64,000 nt of DNA from Sabellastarte sp. h YS-2021 (taxonomy: Eukaryota > Annelida > Polychaeta > Sabellida > Sabellidae): positions 35,381,596-35,445,595 of the forward strand of contig OZ024935.1 in NCBI GenBank assembly GCA_964017235.1, in the 5' to 3' direction. The position numbers and the translations under genes were made by a program. Each line of letters starts with the position of its first letter. Position 1 is the first letter of the stretch. The notes beneath the pieces are model-generated. The model was not told the origin of the DNA, ran no database searches, and saw only the letters and a program-made list of their open reading frames with translations. Shown here piece after piece: positions 1 through 11,462 of this stretch.

Positions 1-34
1 TTTGGCTATTAAATTGATGGAACCTATTTTTATG

Positions 35-270
35 TACACTGAGGCCCAGCTTCAGCCAATCCCAAATTATGAAGGAATAACAGGACTTTTGATATACACT
101 TAGGTTCTGTTTCAACTAATCCCAATTTATGAAAACAAAGAATAACTATAGGCTTTTGATGTACACTGAGGCCCAGCTTCAACTAATCCCAATTTATGAC
201 ATCAAAAGAATAAATAGACTTTTGATGTATAGTTGGACCCAGCTTCAACTATTCCCAATGAATCAAATCA
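35..270. repeat. Degenerate tandem repeat, about 60-68 bp, 4 units
   Basis: Four imperfect units, each with a version of the words CAGCTTCAACTAATCCCA and CTTTTGATGTACACT. The first words of successive units lie near 49, 108, 176 and 243. The units differ by substitutions and small indels, so this is an old minisatellite. No coding potential is seen. Confidence 0.7.
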
Positions 271-873
271 AGATTCAAAAGGATGACTACATTTGTTGTC
301 TGTAGAGTGAGGCACTTCATCCACAAATCTTAATTGGTAAATTTAAAGGAATAACTACAATAGCTAATTGCTCTCTCAAAAAGGTCATTGATGTGAATCT
401 GTTAAATTACTTTTAAATGTTAATAAAATAAACTGTTATTAGTGAGGGGGGTTTGCTTAGAAGTGTATGTAAGCTCATAATTTAATCATAGTTCTGTCAC
501 TTGTCAAAATTCTTTAATGGATGATTATTGTATGCAGATTATTTGAAATATTTCAGCTCAATGGTAGTGTGATAAAACAGTCAAATGTTTATTATGCAGA
601 GAGTATTAAACAAATATAATGCACAAAGTGTATAATACAGCCTAAAAATGCCTATGATTCAATTTAAAAGAATGTGTATAAAAATTCTGAGTATTGTGTT
701 GTGTGCAAACCCAAAAAATAAAACCATGCCACCATATACAGCGTACAAACTGTCTGAAGGTTAAGTTTACAATTAAAATAGCATTACAATATCTTTTATT
801 GTTTTTTTAAAAACTCTAAGTCACTAACCACAAAGGGGGTAGATTCTACAATGTCCTGAAAATCAGGAAGGGC
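271..873. other. AT-rich non-coding stretch
   Basis: No ORF, RNA gene or recognisable repeat. A TTTATT (AATAAA on the minus strand) near 797 lies about 80 nt past the stop of the putative minus-strand exon at 874-1013 and could be its poly(A) signal. Confidence 0.4.
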
Positions 874-1013
874 TCAGTACTCATTGCTTCCATCCAGTCC
901 AGGTATAACAGAAGCCACCATAGTTTTCAGAAGAGTTTCAGAACAGTCACTGAGGCAATTTGCAAGGCACATCTTGCATACAGTACTGGCTTCTCCATGA
1001 CTTTTATAGACAA
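874..1013 (-). CDS. Putative 3'-terminal exon of an unidentified gene
   Basis: On the minus strand an open frame of about 45 codons ends at TGA (874-876). The predicted peptide runs from VYKSHGEASTVCKMC through LANCLSDCSETLLKTM to end at IPGLDGSNEY; its composition is protein-like and cysteine-containing, unlike the surrounding AT-rich sequence. A possible acceptor (GGCTTAG) lies just above 1013, but the frame stays open to about 1030, so the exon start is uncertain. A minus-strand AATAAA follows at about 797. I do not recognise the family. The rest of the gene would have to lie at higher coordinates, within or beyond the element nest, and I could not find an upstream exon. It could also be a pseudogene remnant. 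Confidence 0.4.
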
Positions 1014-1181
1014 CTAAGCCTGTTTTAGGCTTGGACCATTACAAACTTGGACCATTACAATTTTGCAAATCTTGCCCTCAACAAAGTCAGTCTTGTATAA
1101 ATATCCTATATATTTAAATGGAATTCTGAAGCGAAGCAGTGGTTAAGTCTCCTTGATTTTAAGATCTTGGAAATTCAAGTA
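1014..1181. other. Non-coding, with a short direct duplication
   Basis: Contains a 16-bp direct duplication (a GTCC word twice near 1030-1055) and otherwise AT-rich sequence leading to the MITE. Confidence 0.3.
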
Positions 1182-1358
1182 CAGTAGAACCTCTATTATC
1201 CGACCCTCTTGGGAGAGTAACAATTAGGTCAGATAATAGAAAGGTCGGATAATAGAAAGCCTAAAATAACAGGTTTAAATGGAGTCGGGAGAGTGGATTG
1301 GAGGTCGGATAAATGGGAATTTCGGATAATAGATGGTCGGATAATAGAGGTTGCACTG
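1182..1358. mobile_element. Pogo/Tigger-like MITE with TA target duplication
   Basis: A 177-bp element flanked by TA on both sides (1180-1181 and 1359-1360). The left end CAGTAGAACCTCTATTATCC is matched in inverse at the right end (GGATAATAGAGGTTGCACTG). Internal sequence repeats the word GGTCGGATAATAGA, giving subterminal repeats. TA duplication and CAGT-type ends fit the Tc1/mariner superfamily, pogo/Tigger branch (established knowledge). There is no coding capacity, so it is non-autonomous. Older relatives lie at 45478-45630 and 52255-52382. Confidence 0.85.
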
Positions 1359-1360
1359 TA

Positions 1361-2449
1361 TTGTCATTTTTCCTGCTGTCTTCGGTTCTTAATTTTCAAA
1401 AGACTGCATGCTGCTTTGATGTTTATAGTTATTATAAAGTAATTTCAGATTGCTGCAAAGTAACTTATTTAGAAATGAAATAAGCCTTTAACAAAAGGTT
1501 AAACTTGTGAATCTTAAAGACTCAATGCTAATTAATGGTATTTCAATCTTTAATAATATCTAATGAAAAACAACCAATATATAACCATCATAATACCTTT
1601 ACTGTTCAGTAGGTATTTAAATAACCAGTACCATTGATGATGTTATGTTGTCAACATATTGGAAAGACTATATGCATAGGGTTCCCAAAACAGTTAGTTT
1701 TTGAGCACTTCACCAACAATATTACTTACAGGCAGCATCTTGCCAACAATGATTAACAAGATGCACTCAGAGAGAGCAAAACGCTCGACTCCATGTGACC
1801 AGTCTCTCAAGTGATATAAAATATTGTAAGGAAGACAATAAAATAAAACCAAACATGTAAATTAATTTTCATAGAAATATCAAGTAGAAAGCTACAGTCA
1901 TTAAAAATACATTGAAATGGGACCTCTGAAAAATCATGAATTTTTTGTATCTAAAATAAGATCCTGATCTTTCTTTTAGTAACTTCTTCCTTCAGTCAGG
2001 TCCTACTCACAAATTTTTAAATAAAGATCTGTTCATTAGTTTTAGAGTAATCTAAACACACACACAAAAAAAATAAATAAAACAAACATAAACAATTAAC
2101 ACACAAAAACATAAACTGCTGGTGGAGGTAAAAATTCTGCTTAAAGGTCACTTATTGGTGAAAATCATGCATGGTAATTTTTTTGTGATGGACTGTCAAG
2201 GAATTGAAAGAAAAAAGAGAAAATAAAACAGAAATAATAATTAATAAAAATGATGAATATACCACTTCCCTCTTTATTATGTTTATGTCAATTTCAAGAC
2301 ATACAATGAGAAGAAATATTTTTACTTAAAGACATCAAGTATCACAAGCTAGGTTTGTGACCTCACAATGGCAGTTACATTGTGACATCACTTAGTAATG
2401 ACATCATCAGAAAGCAAAATATTGATTTTTACGTATGTGATGAAGAGAA
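1361..2449. other. AT-rich intergenic sequence
   Basis: No supported gene. Contains A-rich runs (2060-2110) and scattered poly-pyrimidine, with nothing structured that I could confirm. Confidence 0.4.
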
Positions 2450-2840
2450 GCAGTTTCACTGTGTATTCCCAATTAAAATAAGAAAAACTCTCTCCTGGCT
2501 TTAATTTTCAAACAAATTACACCAAATTTGAAAGAATCTGTCTGTACCCCATGAAATACCTTCCCACCAAATTTGAGAGTGATTGATGTTATAGTTTTTG
2601 AGTTATAAGGGCAAAATGGTGCACAGACAGAGAAGCAGATTTCACTGTAAAAGCCCAATTAAAAATAAGAAAAACTCTCTCCTGGCTTTAGTTTTCACAC
2701 AAATTACACCAAATTTAAAAGAATCCGTCTGTACCCCATAAAATACCTGCCCACCAAATTTGAGCTCGATTGGTGTTATAGTTTTTGAGTTATAAGGGCA
2801 AAACGGTGCACAGACAGACAGACAGACAGACAGACTGACA
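2450..2840. repeat. Two-copy 182-bp tandem duplication plus GACA microsatellite
   Basis: Unit 1 starts near 2450 and unit 2 near 2632. Both contain AAGAAAAACTCTCTCCTGGC, the ACCAAATTTGA words, and end in a GGTGCACAGACAG motif. The second unit runs into a (GACA)n tract at about 2811-2835. A short ORF antisense to the first unit is only a shadow of the repeat. Confidence 0.8.
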
Positions 2841-3227
2841 GAAACAAACTGATTACAATAACCCTCTCCTATCGTCGAGCGTTAACAACTTAATATCGAG
2901 TGATGAGCCATTGCTCAAGCGAATCATTGACATTAGTGTTAAAAATTATTTATTATCAACCAAATAGATGAGACATTTGAAGTTACAAATATGCTATGTA
3001 TACTATTTGAAGGCATTTCAATGTAGTTTCTGCCCTTCAATTAAAGAAAATGAGTGGTGTATTTCAGGCAATATTGTGCACATCAGAGGTAAATAACATA
3101 TAAAACCAAACCTTTTTCTTATTTTTGTGTGGCTAGATTTTCATACTGTAAAAATTTGCAAAAGTACGGAGCCCCTAATAGGAAATGGTAAAATAAATAT
3201 TGCACCGTGTATTAAGTTGTGCGCACA
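2841..3227. other. AT-rich non-coding sequence
   Basis: No gene or clear repeat. The CGTCGAGCGTTAAC word near 2875 may be the edge of the dispersed element that contains the duplication upstream. Confidence 0.3.
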
Positions 3228-3410
3228 AGATGATCTCGTGATAACGAGATAATAAGTGGTGATAACAAGATCATCTCATGATATCAAGATGATCTGGTGA
3301 TAGTGAGATCATCTTGTGATATCAAGATCATCTCGTTATCACAAGTTATTTTATTGTGATAATGAGATCATCTCATTAGCACCACTTGTTTTCTTGATAT
3401 CACAAGATGA
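3228..3410. repeat. Foldback repeat built from GATGATCTCGTGATAAC words
   Basis: The segment is made almost wholly of self-complementary words such as AAGATCATCTCGTTATC, TGATATCAAGATCATCT and their reverse complements. The left half pairs with the right half over most of its length, so it can form an extended imperfect hairpin. The outer words AAGTGGTG (left) and CACCACTT (right) are inverted. It is probably a MITE-like foldback element. No clear target duplication was found. Confidence 0.65.
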
Positions 3411-3746
3411 GCACCTATTTACAAATATAAGTGTCTGCAAATTGTGTTGGCAAGATGCTGTCTGTTAGTCCTTTATATTGTCTAAGGGCACATGATTCGC
3501 ACAGTTGCACACAATATTTACAAAAAATCATATTGTCATTGATAAAGTTATCAGTAACAAATGATAATGGAGTTAAAAGGGTACAAAGAAATTTAACTGC
3601 CACTTTTTGTTGTCACAAAGGTCCATGGAATGATTATCCACAATCTTCCAAAACACATCCATGCTGTGGTTAATAATTTGATTGAATTCTGTTACCAGAC
3701 TTTAATTATGTTTATTGGACCAGACAACCAAATGATATTTATTTTA
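3411..3746. other. Non-coding sequence upstream of element G
   Basis: Short overlapping ORFs on both strands have no recognisable domain and are not conserved-looking. I see nothing supported here. Confidence 0.35.
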
Positions 3747-4687
3747 TTATTAAGCGTCCCTGAAAGGGCGCTTATTTGTTTTCGCCTCAGTTTCCTCGCT
3801 GCCGCTGCCACATTATGGTCTCCCTTGAATATCTCCCTTATTATTAGAAGGTTTCAAACCATATTTGGCAGTTATATACTTTAGGTGTGGGAAAAATTTT
3901 CTGCATGCTTTAGTTTGACCTTTGACCTTTATGAAGGTCACATGATCACATTTTTTTAAGTCCAACCCCCCGTCATCGCAGTTCAGGAAATACTACTTGC
4001 TACACAGCCTGGGGTCATAAATAGCTGCTTTTGAGTTTTTGCCTTATATCTCCTTTATTGTTGCTTTTATAGCTTCAGAATGTATTAAGAGGTATTAGGA
4101 AAGCATATGTGGAGAATCTAAATAGCCAGTCAGTTTTATCCCCCGACCCCCCCTTATGGGTCAAACTGGGGTCATAAAATAGCTGCTTTTGAGTTTTTGC
4201 CTTATATCTCCTTTATTGTTGCTTTTATAGCTTCAGAATGTATTAAGAGGTATTAGGAAAGCATATGTGGAGAATCTAAATAGCCAGTCAGTTTTATCCC
4301 CCGACCCCCCCTTATGGGTCAAACTGGGGTCATAAAATAGTTGCTTTGGAGTTTTGCCTTATATCTCCGTTATTCTTGCTTTTATACCTTCAGAATGTAT
4401 TAAGAGGTATTGGAAAGCATATGTGGAGAGTCTAAATAGCCAGTCAGTTTTACCCCCCCGACCCACCCCTTATGGGCCAAACTGGGGTCATAAATAGCTG
4501 CTTTGGAGTTTTTGCCTTATATCTCCTTTATCGTTGCTTTTATAGCTTCAGAATGTATTAAGAGGTATTGGGAAAGCATACAGTGCAGCTTTGAGCATTC
4601 TTAGCTTTACAGCATGCTTATTAAAACCACAAAGCATTTAAAACTTTCAGGGATGCTTCGCTTTTGTTAGCAAAAGCATTCCTCTAG
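3747..4687 (+). mobile_element. Helitron-like non-autonomous element, family G (complete)
   Basis: The 5' end TTATTAAGCGTCCCTGAAAG forms a hairpin with AGGGCGCTT. The same sequence returns in inverse near the 3' end as CTTTCAGGGATGCTT (about 4649-4663). That is followed by a perfect hairpin GCTTTTGTTAGCAAAAGC, ten nt, and the end CTAG (4684-4687), then T. Between lie four tandem units of about 158 bp (word GAGTTTTTGCCTTATATCTC at about 4030, 4188, 4346 and 4504) and a TGACCTTTGACCT word at 3916-3928. There is no ORF. A 3' hairpin followed by CTRR and T is the Helitron signature; the paired 5'/3' inverted words are not typical of canonical Helitrons. Family A element A1 starts 8 bp downstream. 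Confidence 0.75.
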
Positions 4688-5089
4688 TTTATTTATTGTA
4701 TCCACCGGATAGGATCTGGTGGATACTATGGATTTCGCTTCGTTACGCATCCGCCGCCGCAGTGTGTAGAGAGATTTCACCGTTACCGCTCTAACGAAAA
4801 AAATATTATAGCTAGCCTTCTCAAATTTGCAGGATATATTCATAACCATAAAATCTTGCCTGGGAATATTTTTGGCCTCATTTTGAAAAACAAGATGGCC
4901 GCCACGGGCGTTTTTTCAACTTTGTGCAAGGACTTTTGGTGGCCTGTAGAGCAAAGGGTATTATAGATAGAGATCTCAAATTCGTAGGGTATCTTCCTCA
5001 TTACAAAATCTTGACTGGGAATATTTTTGGCTTCATTTAGAAAAACAAGATGGCCGCCATGGGCATTTCTTTGTCAGTCATAAAAAGTG

Positions 5090-5825
5090 CTTATATCTCC
5101 CTTATTGGTCCTAGAGTTTTGGGTTGGTAAACCAACCTATAGGAAATCATGGGCTGGGAATCTTTTGGTGTGGTCAGATTTGACCTTGGGCCCCTCCTTC
5201 AAGGTCAAACGAGGATAGCCAAATTTAAAAGTGCTTATAACTCGCTTATTATTGGTCCTAGAGTTTTGGGTTGGTAAACCAACCTATAGGAAATCATGGG
5301 CTGGGAATCTTTTGGTGTGGTCAGATTTGACCTTGGGCCCCTCCTTCAAGGTCGAATGAGGATAGCCAAACCTAAAAGTGCTTATAACTCACTTAATATT
5401 GGTCGTACAGGCTTGGAATGGTAAGCCAACCTATAGGAAATCATGGGCTGGGAATCTTTTGATGTGGTCTGATTTGACCTAGGACCTCTCCTTCAAGGTC
5501 AAACGAGGATAGCCAAACTTAAAAGTGCTTATAACTTGCTTATTATTGGTCCTAGTGGTTTGGGATGGTAAACCAACCTATAGGAAATCATGGGCTGGGA
5601 ATCTTCTTCTGTGGTTAGATTTGACCTTGGACCCCTCCTTCAAGGTCAAACTTAGAAGTGCTTATAACTCGCTTATTATTGGTCCTAGAGGTTTGTAATG
5701 TGAAACCATCCTATAGGAAATCATGGGCTGGGAATCTTTTGATGTGGTCAGATTTGACCTTGGGCCCCTCCTACAGGGTCAAACGAGGATAGCCAAACTT
5801 AAAAGTGCTGATAACTTGCTTATTA
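5090..5825 (+). repeat. 147-bp tandem array inside A1 (5' part)
   Basis: The words CTTATTATTGGTCCTAGAG, ACCTATAGGAAATCATGGG and TTTGACCTTG...CAAGGTCAAA recur with a period of 147 bp (starts near 5110, 5257 and 5404, then slightly irregular). Each unit holds a perfect 10-bp inverted repeat of the AGGTCA type around a short spacer. The array is cut at 5825 by C1. Confidence 0.85.
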
Positions 5826-6439
5826 TTGTATCCCCGACGCGAAGCAGGGATACTATGGATTCATCATCGTTGTCGTCCGCGCCCTCGTCCGCGTCTGCAG
5901 AGATTTCTTGTTAGCGACCTACAGTCCACATTTCTTTCCGGATTTCTTTCATATTTGGCAGGTGGCTTGATATGGTAGAGGACTCGCCACCCTATCTTTT
6001 TGGTAGGCTTTATGTCTAAATTAGGCCTGTGGTAGACAAAAATGTCTAAAATGTGGAATATTGCTTGTTAGCGACCTAGAGTCCACATTTCTTTCCAGAC
6101 TTCTTTCATATTTGGCAGGTGGCTTGGTATGCTAGAGGACTCGCCACCCTATCTTTTTGGTAGGCTTTATGTCTAAATTAGGCCTGTGGTAGACCAAAAT
6201 GTCTAAAATGCATTAAAAGTCATGAAATCATGCACTAAATCACTTATAACTTGAAAAGTGTTGCATTTAGAGCATTTTGTTAAAATATGTTATTCAGATA
6301 CTTTTTTCATAGCTACAACATGGTGAGTAACTTGGGTGTCTGTCTCAATAGCTAAGTGAGTAATAGCTACTTTTGGGCTTTTCAGTAACTTCCATCATGA
6401 GTAAAATCACTTGTAACTTGAAAACTATTGCATTTACAC

Positions 6440-7590
6440 AATTTTGTATAAATATGTTATTCAGCTACTTTTGGGTCAGCTATAACATAGCAGTTATAAC
6501 TATTGCAGTTAGAGTGTTTTCCTAAAATATGTTGTTCAGCTACTTTGTCCTTAGCTATAAGATGGTACATAGTTTGGGGTTCTATTGCATGCCATAAGTG
6601 AGTAATAGCTATTTTCTCATTTGTAGCTAAATAACAAAAGAAGTAAATGCCAAATATCTTCAAAAGTATTAGAGTTACAGAAATCTTTTCAAATATGTTA
6701 TTCATCTACTTTTGGGTAAGCTATCACATAGTTAAGTTTCAGACCTGTTGCACCATGGATAGCTGAGTAATAGCTACTTTCAAATTCCGACTGTTGAGTA
6801 AAGCCATTGTATCTCCAAAACTATTGCAGTTACAGTGTTTTCCTAAAATATGTTGTTCAGCTACTTTGTCCTTAGCTATAAGATGGTACATAGTTTGGGG
6901 TTCTATTGCATGCCATAAGTGAGTAATAGCTATTTTCTCATTTGTAGCTAAATAACAAAAGAAGTAAATGTCAAATATCTTCAAAAGTATTAAAGTTAGT
7001 GAAATCTTTTCAAATATGTTGTCCATCTACTTTTTGGTAAGCTATCACATAGTAAAGTTTCAGACCTGTTGAACCTTTGATAGCTGAGTAATAGCTACTT
7101 TCAAATTCCGACGGTTGAGTAAAGCCATTGTAACTCCAAAACTATTGCAGTTAGAGTGTTTTCCTAAAATATGTTGTTCAGCTACTTTGTCCTTAGCTAT
7201 AAGATGGTACATAGTTTGGGGTTCGATTGCATGCCATAAGTGAGTAATAGCTATTTTCTCATTTGTAGCTAAATAACAAAAGAAGTAAATGTCAAATATC
7301 TTCAAAAGTATTAAAGTTAGGGAAATCTTTTCAAATATGTTGTCCATCTACTTTTTGGTAAGCTATTACATAGTAAAGTTTCAGAACTGTTGAACCTTTG
7401 ATAGCTGAGTCATAGCTACTTTCAAATTCCGACTGTTGAGTAAAGCCATTGTATCTCCAAAACTATCGCAGTTAGAGTGTTTTCCTAAAATATGTTGTTC
7501 AGCTACTTTGTCCTTAGCTATAAGATGGTACATAGTTTGGGTTTCTATTGCATGCCATAAGTGAGTAATAGCTATTTTCTCATTTGTAGC
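6440..7590 (+). repeat. 321-bp tandem repeats within C1, about 3.5 units
   Basis: Units begin with words around GTCCTTAGCTATAAGATGG and repeat every 321 bp (antisense ORF ends at 6705, 7026 and 7347 reflect this period). Each unit is itself made of shorter related blocks containing GAGTAATAGCTA. The antisense ORFs of 82-95 aa here are repeat shadows, not genes. Confidence 0.8.
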
Positions 7591-10500
7591 TAATTGAGAG
7601 CTTTCACTTGGTGAAGTTTCAGACCCTTAGCTAATTACTCACCTACTCAAAATGAGTAAATGCGAATTATCTCTAAAAGTATTGCAGATAGCCAATTTTT
7701 CTCAACTCATTCACCTACTTTTGGAAGAGCTTTCACATGGTCAAGTTTCAGACCCGTAGCTAATTACTCAAAATGAGTAAATGCTAATTATCTCTAAAAG
7801 TATTGCAGATAGCCAATTTTTCTCAAATAACTCATTCACCTACTTTTGGGAGAGCTTTCACTTGGTCAAGTTTCAGACCCATAGCTAATTACTCACCTAC
7901 TCAAAATGAGTAAATGCGAATTATCTCTAAAAGTATTGCAGATAGCCAATTTTTCTCAAATAACTCATTCACCTACTTTTGAGAGAGCTTTCACTTGGTC
8001 AAGTTTCAGACCTGTAGCTAATTATTCACCTACTCAAAATGAGTAAATGCAAATTATCTGTAAAAGTATTGCAGATAGCCAATTTTTCTCAAATAACTCA
8101 TTCACCTACTTTTGGAAGAGCTTTCACTTGGTGAAGTTTCAGACCCGTAGCTAATTACTCACCTGCTCAAAATGAGTAAATGCGAATCATCTCTAAAAGT
8201 ATTGCAGATAGCCAATTTTTCTCAAATAACTCATTCACCTACTTTTGAGAGAGCTTTCACTTGGTCAAGTTTCAGACCTGTAGCTAATTATTCACCTACT
8301 CAAAATGAGTAAATGCAAATTATCTGTAAAAGTATTGCAGATAGCCAATTTTTCTCAAATAACTCATTCACCTACTTTTGGAAGAGCTTTCACTTGGTGA
8401 AGTTTCAGACCCGTAGCTAATTACTCACCTGCTCAAAATGAGTAAATGCGAATCATCTCTAAAAGTATTGCAGATAGCCAATTTTTCTCAAATAACTCAT
8501 TCACCTACTTTTGAGAGAGCTTTCACTTGGTGAAGTTTCAGACCTGTAGCTAATTATTCACCTACTCAAAATGAGTAAATGCAAATTATCTGTAAAAGTA
8601 TTGCAGATAGCCAATTTTTCTCAAATAACTCATTCACCTACTTTTGGAAGAGCTTTCACTTGGTGAAGTTCCAGACCCGTAGCTAATTACTCACCTGCTC
8701 AAAATGAGTAAATGCGAATCATCTCTAAAAGTATTGCAGATAGCCAATTTTTCTCAAATAACTCATTCACCTACTTTTGAGAGAGCTTTCACTCTGTGAA
8801 GTTTCAGACCCATAGCTAATTATTCACCTACTCAAAATGAGTAAATGCTAATTATCTCTAAAAGTATTGCAGATAGCCAATTTTTCTCAAATAACTCATT
8901 CACCTACTTTTGAAAGAGCTTTCACTTTGTGAAGTTTCAGACCCGTAGCTAATTATTCACCTGCTGAAAATGAGTAAATGCTAATTATCTGTAAAAGTAT
9001 TGCAGGTAGCCAATTTTTCTCAAATAACTCCTTCAGGTACTTTTGGAAGAGCTTTCACATGGTGAAGTTTCAGATCCGTAGCTAATTACTCACCTACTCA
9101 AAATGAGTAAATGCTAATTATCTCTAAAATTATTGCAGATAGACAACTTTTCTCAAATAACTCGTTCATCTACTTTTGGGAGAGCTTTCACTTGGTAAAG
9201 TTTCAGACCTGTAGCTAATTATTCACCTGCTGAAAATGAGTAAATGCTAATTATCTCTAAAAGTATTGCAGGTAGCCAATTTTTCTCAAATAACTCCTTC
9301 ACATACTTTTGGAAGAGCTTTCACATGGTCAAGTTTCAGATCCGTAGCTAATTACTCACCTACTCAAAATGAGTAAATACGAATTATCTCTAAAAGTATT
9401 GCAGATAGCCAATTTTCTCAGATAACTCATTCACCTACTTTTGGGAGAGCTTTCACATGGTGAAATTTCAGACCCATAGCTAATTACTCACCTACTCAAA
9501 ATGAGTAAATGCTAATTATCTCTAAAAGTATTGCAGATAGCCAATTTTTCTCAAATAACTCATTCACCTACTATTGGGAGAGCTTTCACTTGGTGAAGTT
9601 TCAGACCCGTAGCTAATTGTTCACCTACTCAAAATGAGTAAATGCTAATTATCTCTAAAAGTATTGCGGATAGCCAATTTTTCTCATATAACTCATTCAC
9701 CTACTTTTGGGAGAGCTTTCGCTTGGTGAAGTTTCAGACCTATAGCTAATTACTCACCTACTCAAAATGAGTAAATGCTAATTATCTCTAAAAGGATTGC
9801 AGATAGCCATTTTTTGTCAAATAACTCATTCACCTACTTTTAGGAGAGCTTTCACTTGGTGAAGTTTCAGACCCGTAGCTAATTGTTCACCTACTCAAAA
9901 TGAGTAAATGCTAATTATCTCTAAAAGTATTGCGGATAGCCAATTTTTCTCATATAACTCATTCACCTACTTTTGGGAGAGCTTTCGCTTGGTGAAGTTT
10001 CAGACCTATAGCTAATTACTCACCTACTCAAAATGAGTAAATGCTAATTATCTCTAAAAGGATTGCAGATAGCCATTTTTTGTCAAATAACTCATTCACC
10101 TACTTTTAGGAGAGCTTTCACTTGGTGAAGTTTCAGACCCATAGCTAATTACTCACCTGCTCAAAATGAGTAAATGCTAATTATCTCTAAAAGTATTGCA
10201 GATAGCCAATTTTTCTCAAATAACTCATTCACCTACTTTTGGGAGAGCTTTCACATGGTGAAGTTTCAGCCCTATAGCTAATTACTCACCTGCTCAAAAT
10301 GAGTAAATGCTAATTATCTCTAAAAGTATTGCAGATAGCCAATTTTTCTCAAATAACTCATTCATCTACTATTGGGAGAGCCATCACTTGCTGAAGTTTC
10401 AGACCCGTAGCTAATTATTCACCTACTCAAAATGAGTAAATGCTAATTATCCCTAGAAGTATTGCGGATAGCCTTCACATGGTGAAGTTCCAGACCCGTA

Positions 10501-10735
10501 GGTAATTACTCAACTACTCAAAATGAGTAAATGCTAATTATCTCTAAAAGTATTGCAGATAGCCAATTTTTCTCAAATAAGTCATTCACCTACTTTTTGG
10601 GACAGCTTTCACTTGGTGAAGTTTCAGACCTGTAGCTAATTACTCACCTACTCAAAATAAGTAAATGCCTATTATCACTAAAAGTATTGCGGATAGCCAG
10701 TATTTCTCAAATAACTCATTCACCTACATTTTGGA
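7590..10735 (+). repeat. 134-bp minisatellite, about 23 units
   Basis: The unit holds CTCAAAATGAGTAAATGC, ATCTCTAAAAGTATTGCAG, ATAACTCATTCACCTACTTT and GAGCTTTCACTTGGTGAAG. Unit starts such as 7651, 7772 (short unit), 7905 and 8039 give 133-134 bp. Some neighbouring unit pairs repeat as dimers or longer blocks (for example 8030-8300 and 8300-8570; 9600-9870 and 9870-10140), so the array has grown by multi-unit duplication. The array degrades beyond about 10,440, with a partial unit near 10,470. Confidence 0.9.
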
Positions 10736-11412
10736 GAAGTTTCACATGCTTAAGTTTTTTTATGAATTTTTAAAATAAATTTTAATACATTAAAATTAAT
10801 TAAATCAATTATAACTTGAAAAGTACTGCATTTAGAGCACTTTGTGCAAATATGTTATGCAGCTACTTTTGGGTCAGCTATAACATAGTAAAATTTCAGA
10901 CCTGTAGCTCATGGCATAGCTGAATAATAACTACTTTTAGGTTATCACTGTTGGGTAAATCACTTATAACTTGAAAACTTTTGCATTTACATTATTTAGT
11001 TTCAGTATGTTATTCACCTATTTTGAGGCAGCTATAACATAGTAAAATTCCAGACCTGTGGCTCATTGCATAGCGGAGTAATAGCTACTTTGAAGTTCTT
11101 ACTCAACACTAAATCATTTATAACTTGAAAAGTATTACATTTAGAGCATTTTGTTAAAATATGTCATTCACCTACTTTTTCCATAGCAACAACATGGTGA
11201 GTAACTTGGGTGTCTATCTGAATAGCTAAGTGAGTAATAGCTACTTTTGGGCTTTTCACTAACTTCCATCATGAGTAAAATCACTTGTAACTTGAAAACT
11301 ATTGCATTTAGAGAATTTTGTGCAAATATGTTATTCACCTACTTTTGGGTCAGCTATAACATACTAAAATTTCAGATCTCTAGCTCGTGCCATAGCTGAG
11401 TAATAGCTACTT
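10736..11412 (+). repeat. Diverged 145-155 bp repeats of the C family
   Basis: Units carry CAGCTATAACATAGTAAAAT, GAGTAATAGCTACTTT and ATAACTTGAAAA words, matching the 155-bp block at 11870-12620 and the C2 copy at 39650-40780. Several units are diverged or truncated. Confidence 0.7.
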
Positions 11413-11462
11413 TTGCCTTTGCCGGTGGATACATTTTGCATCTGGCCACAGATGCATCCTTG
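11413..11462 (+). mobile_element. Internal Helitron-like 3' terminus (A/C type)
   Basis: Reads GCCGGTGGATACA, then hairpin GCATCTGGCCACAGATGC, 9 nt, then CTAG followed by T. It is near-identical to the terminus at 13806-13857 but is followed by C-type repeat sequence (CTCTAAAAGTATTACAGG). Its 5' partner is not certain; 5826 is the nearest upstream candidate. Confidence 0.65.

Noticed and set aside
6457..7347. Three similar antisense ORFs of 82-95 aa (MDNIFEKISLTLILLK type)
   Set aside because: They recur exactly with the 321-bp repeat period and contain no domain; they are frames in a tandem repeat, not genes.
7590..10735. Regularly spaced repeats resembling a CRISPR array
   Set aside because: The whole 134-bp unit is repeated, with no unique spacers, and the host is a eukaryote.
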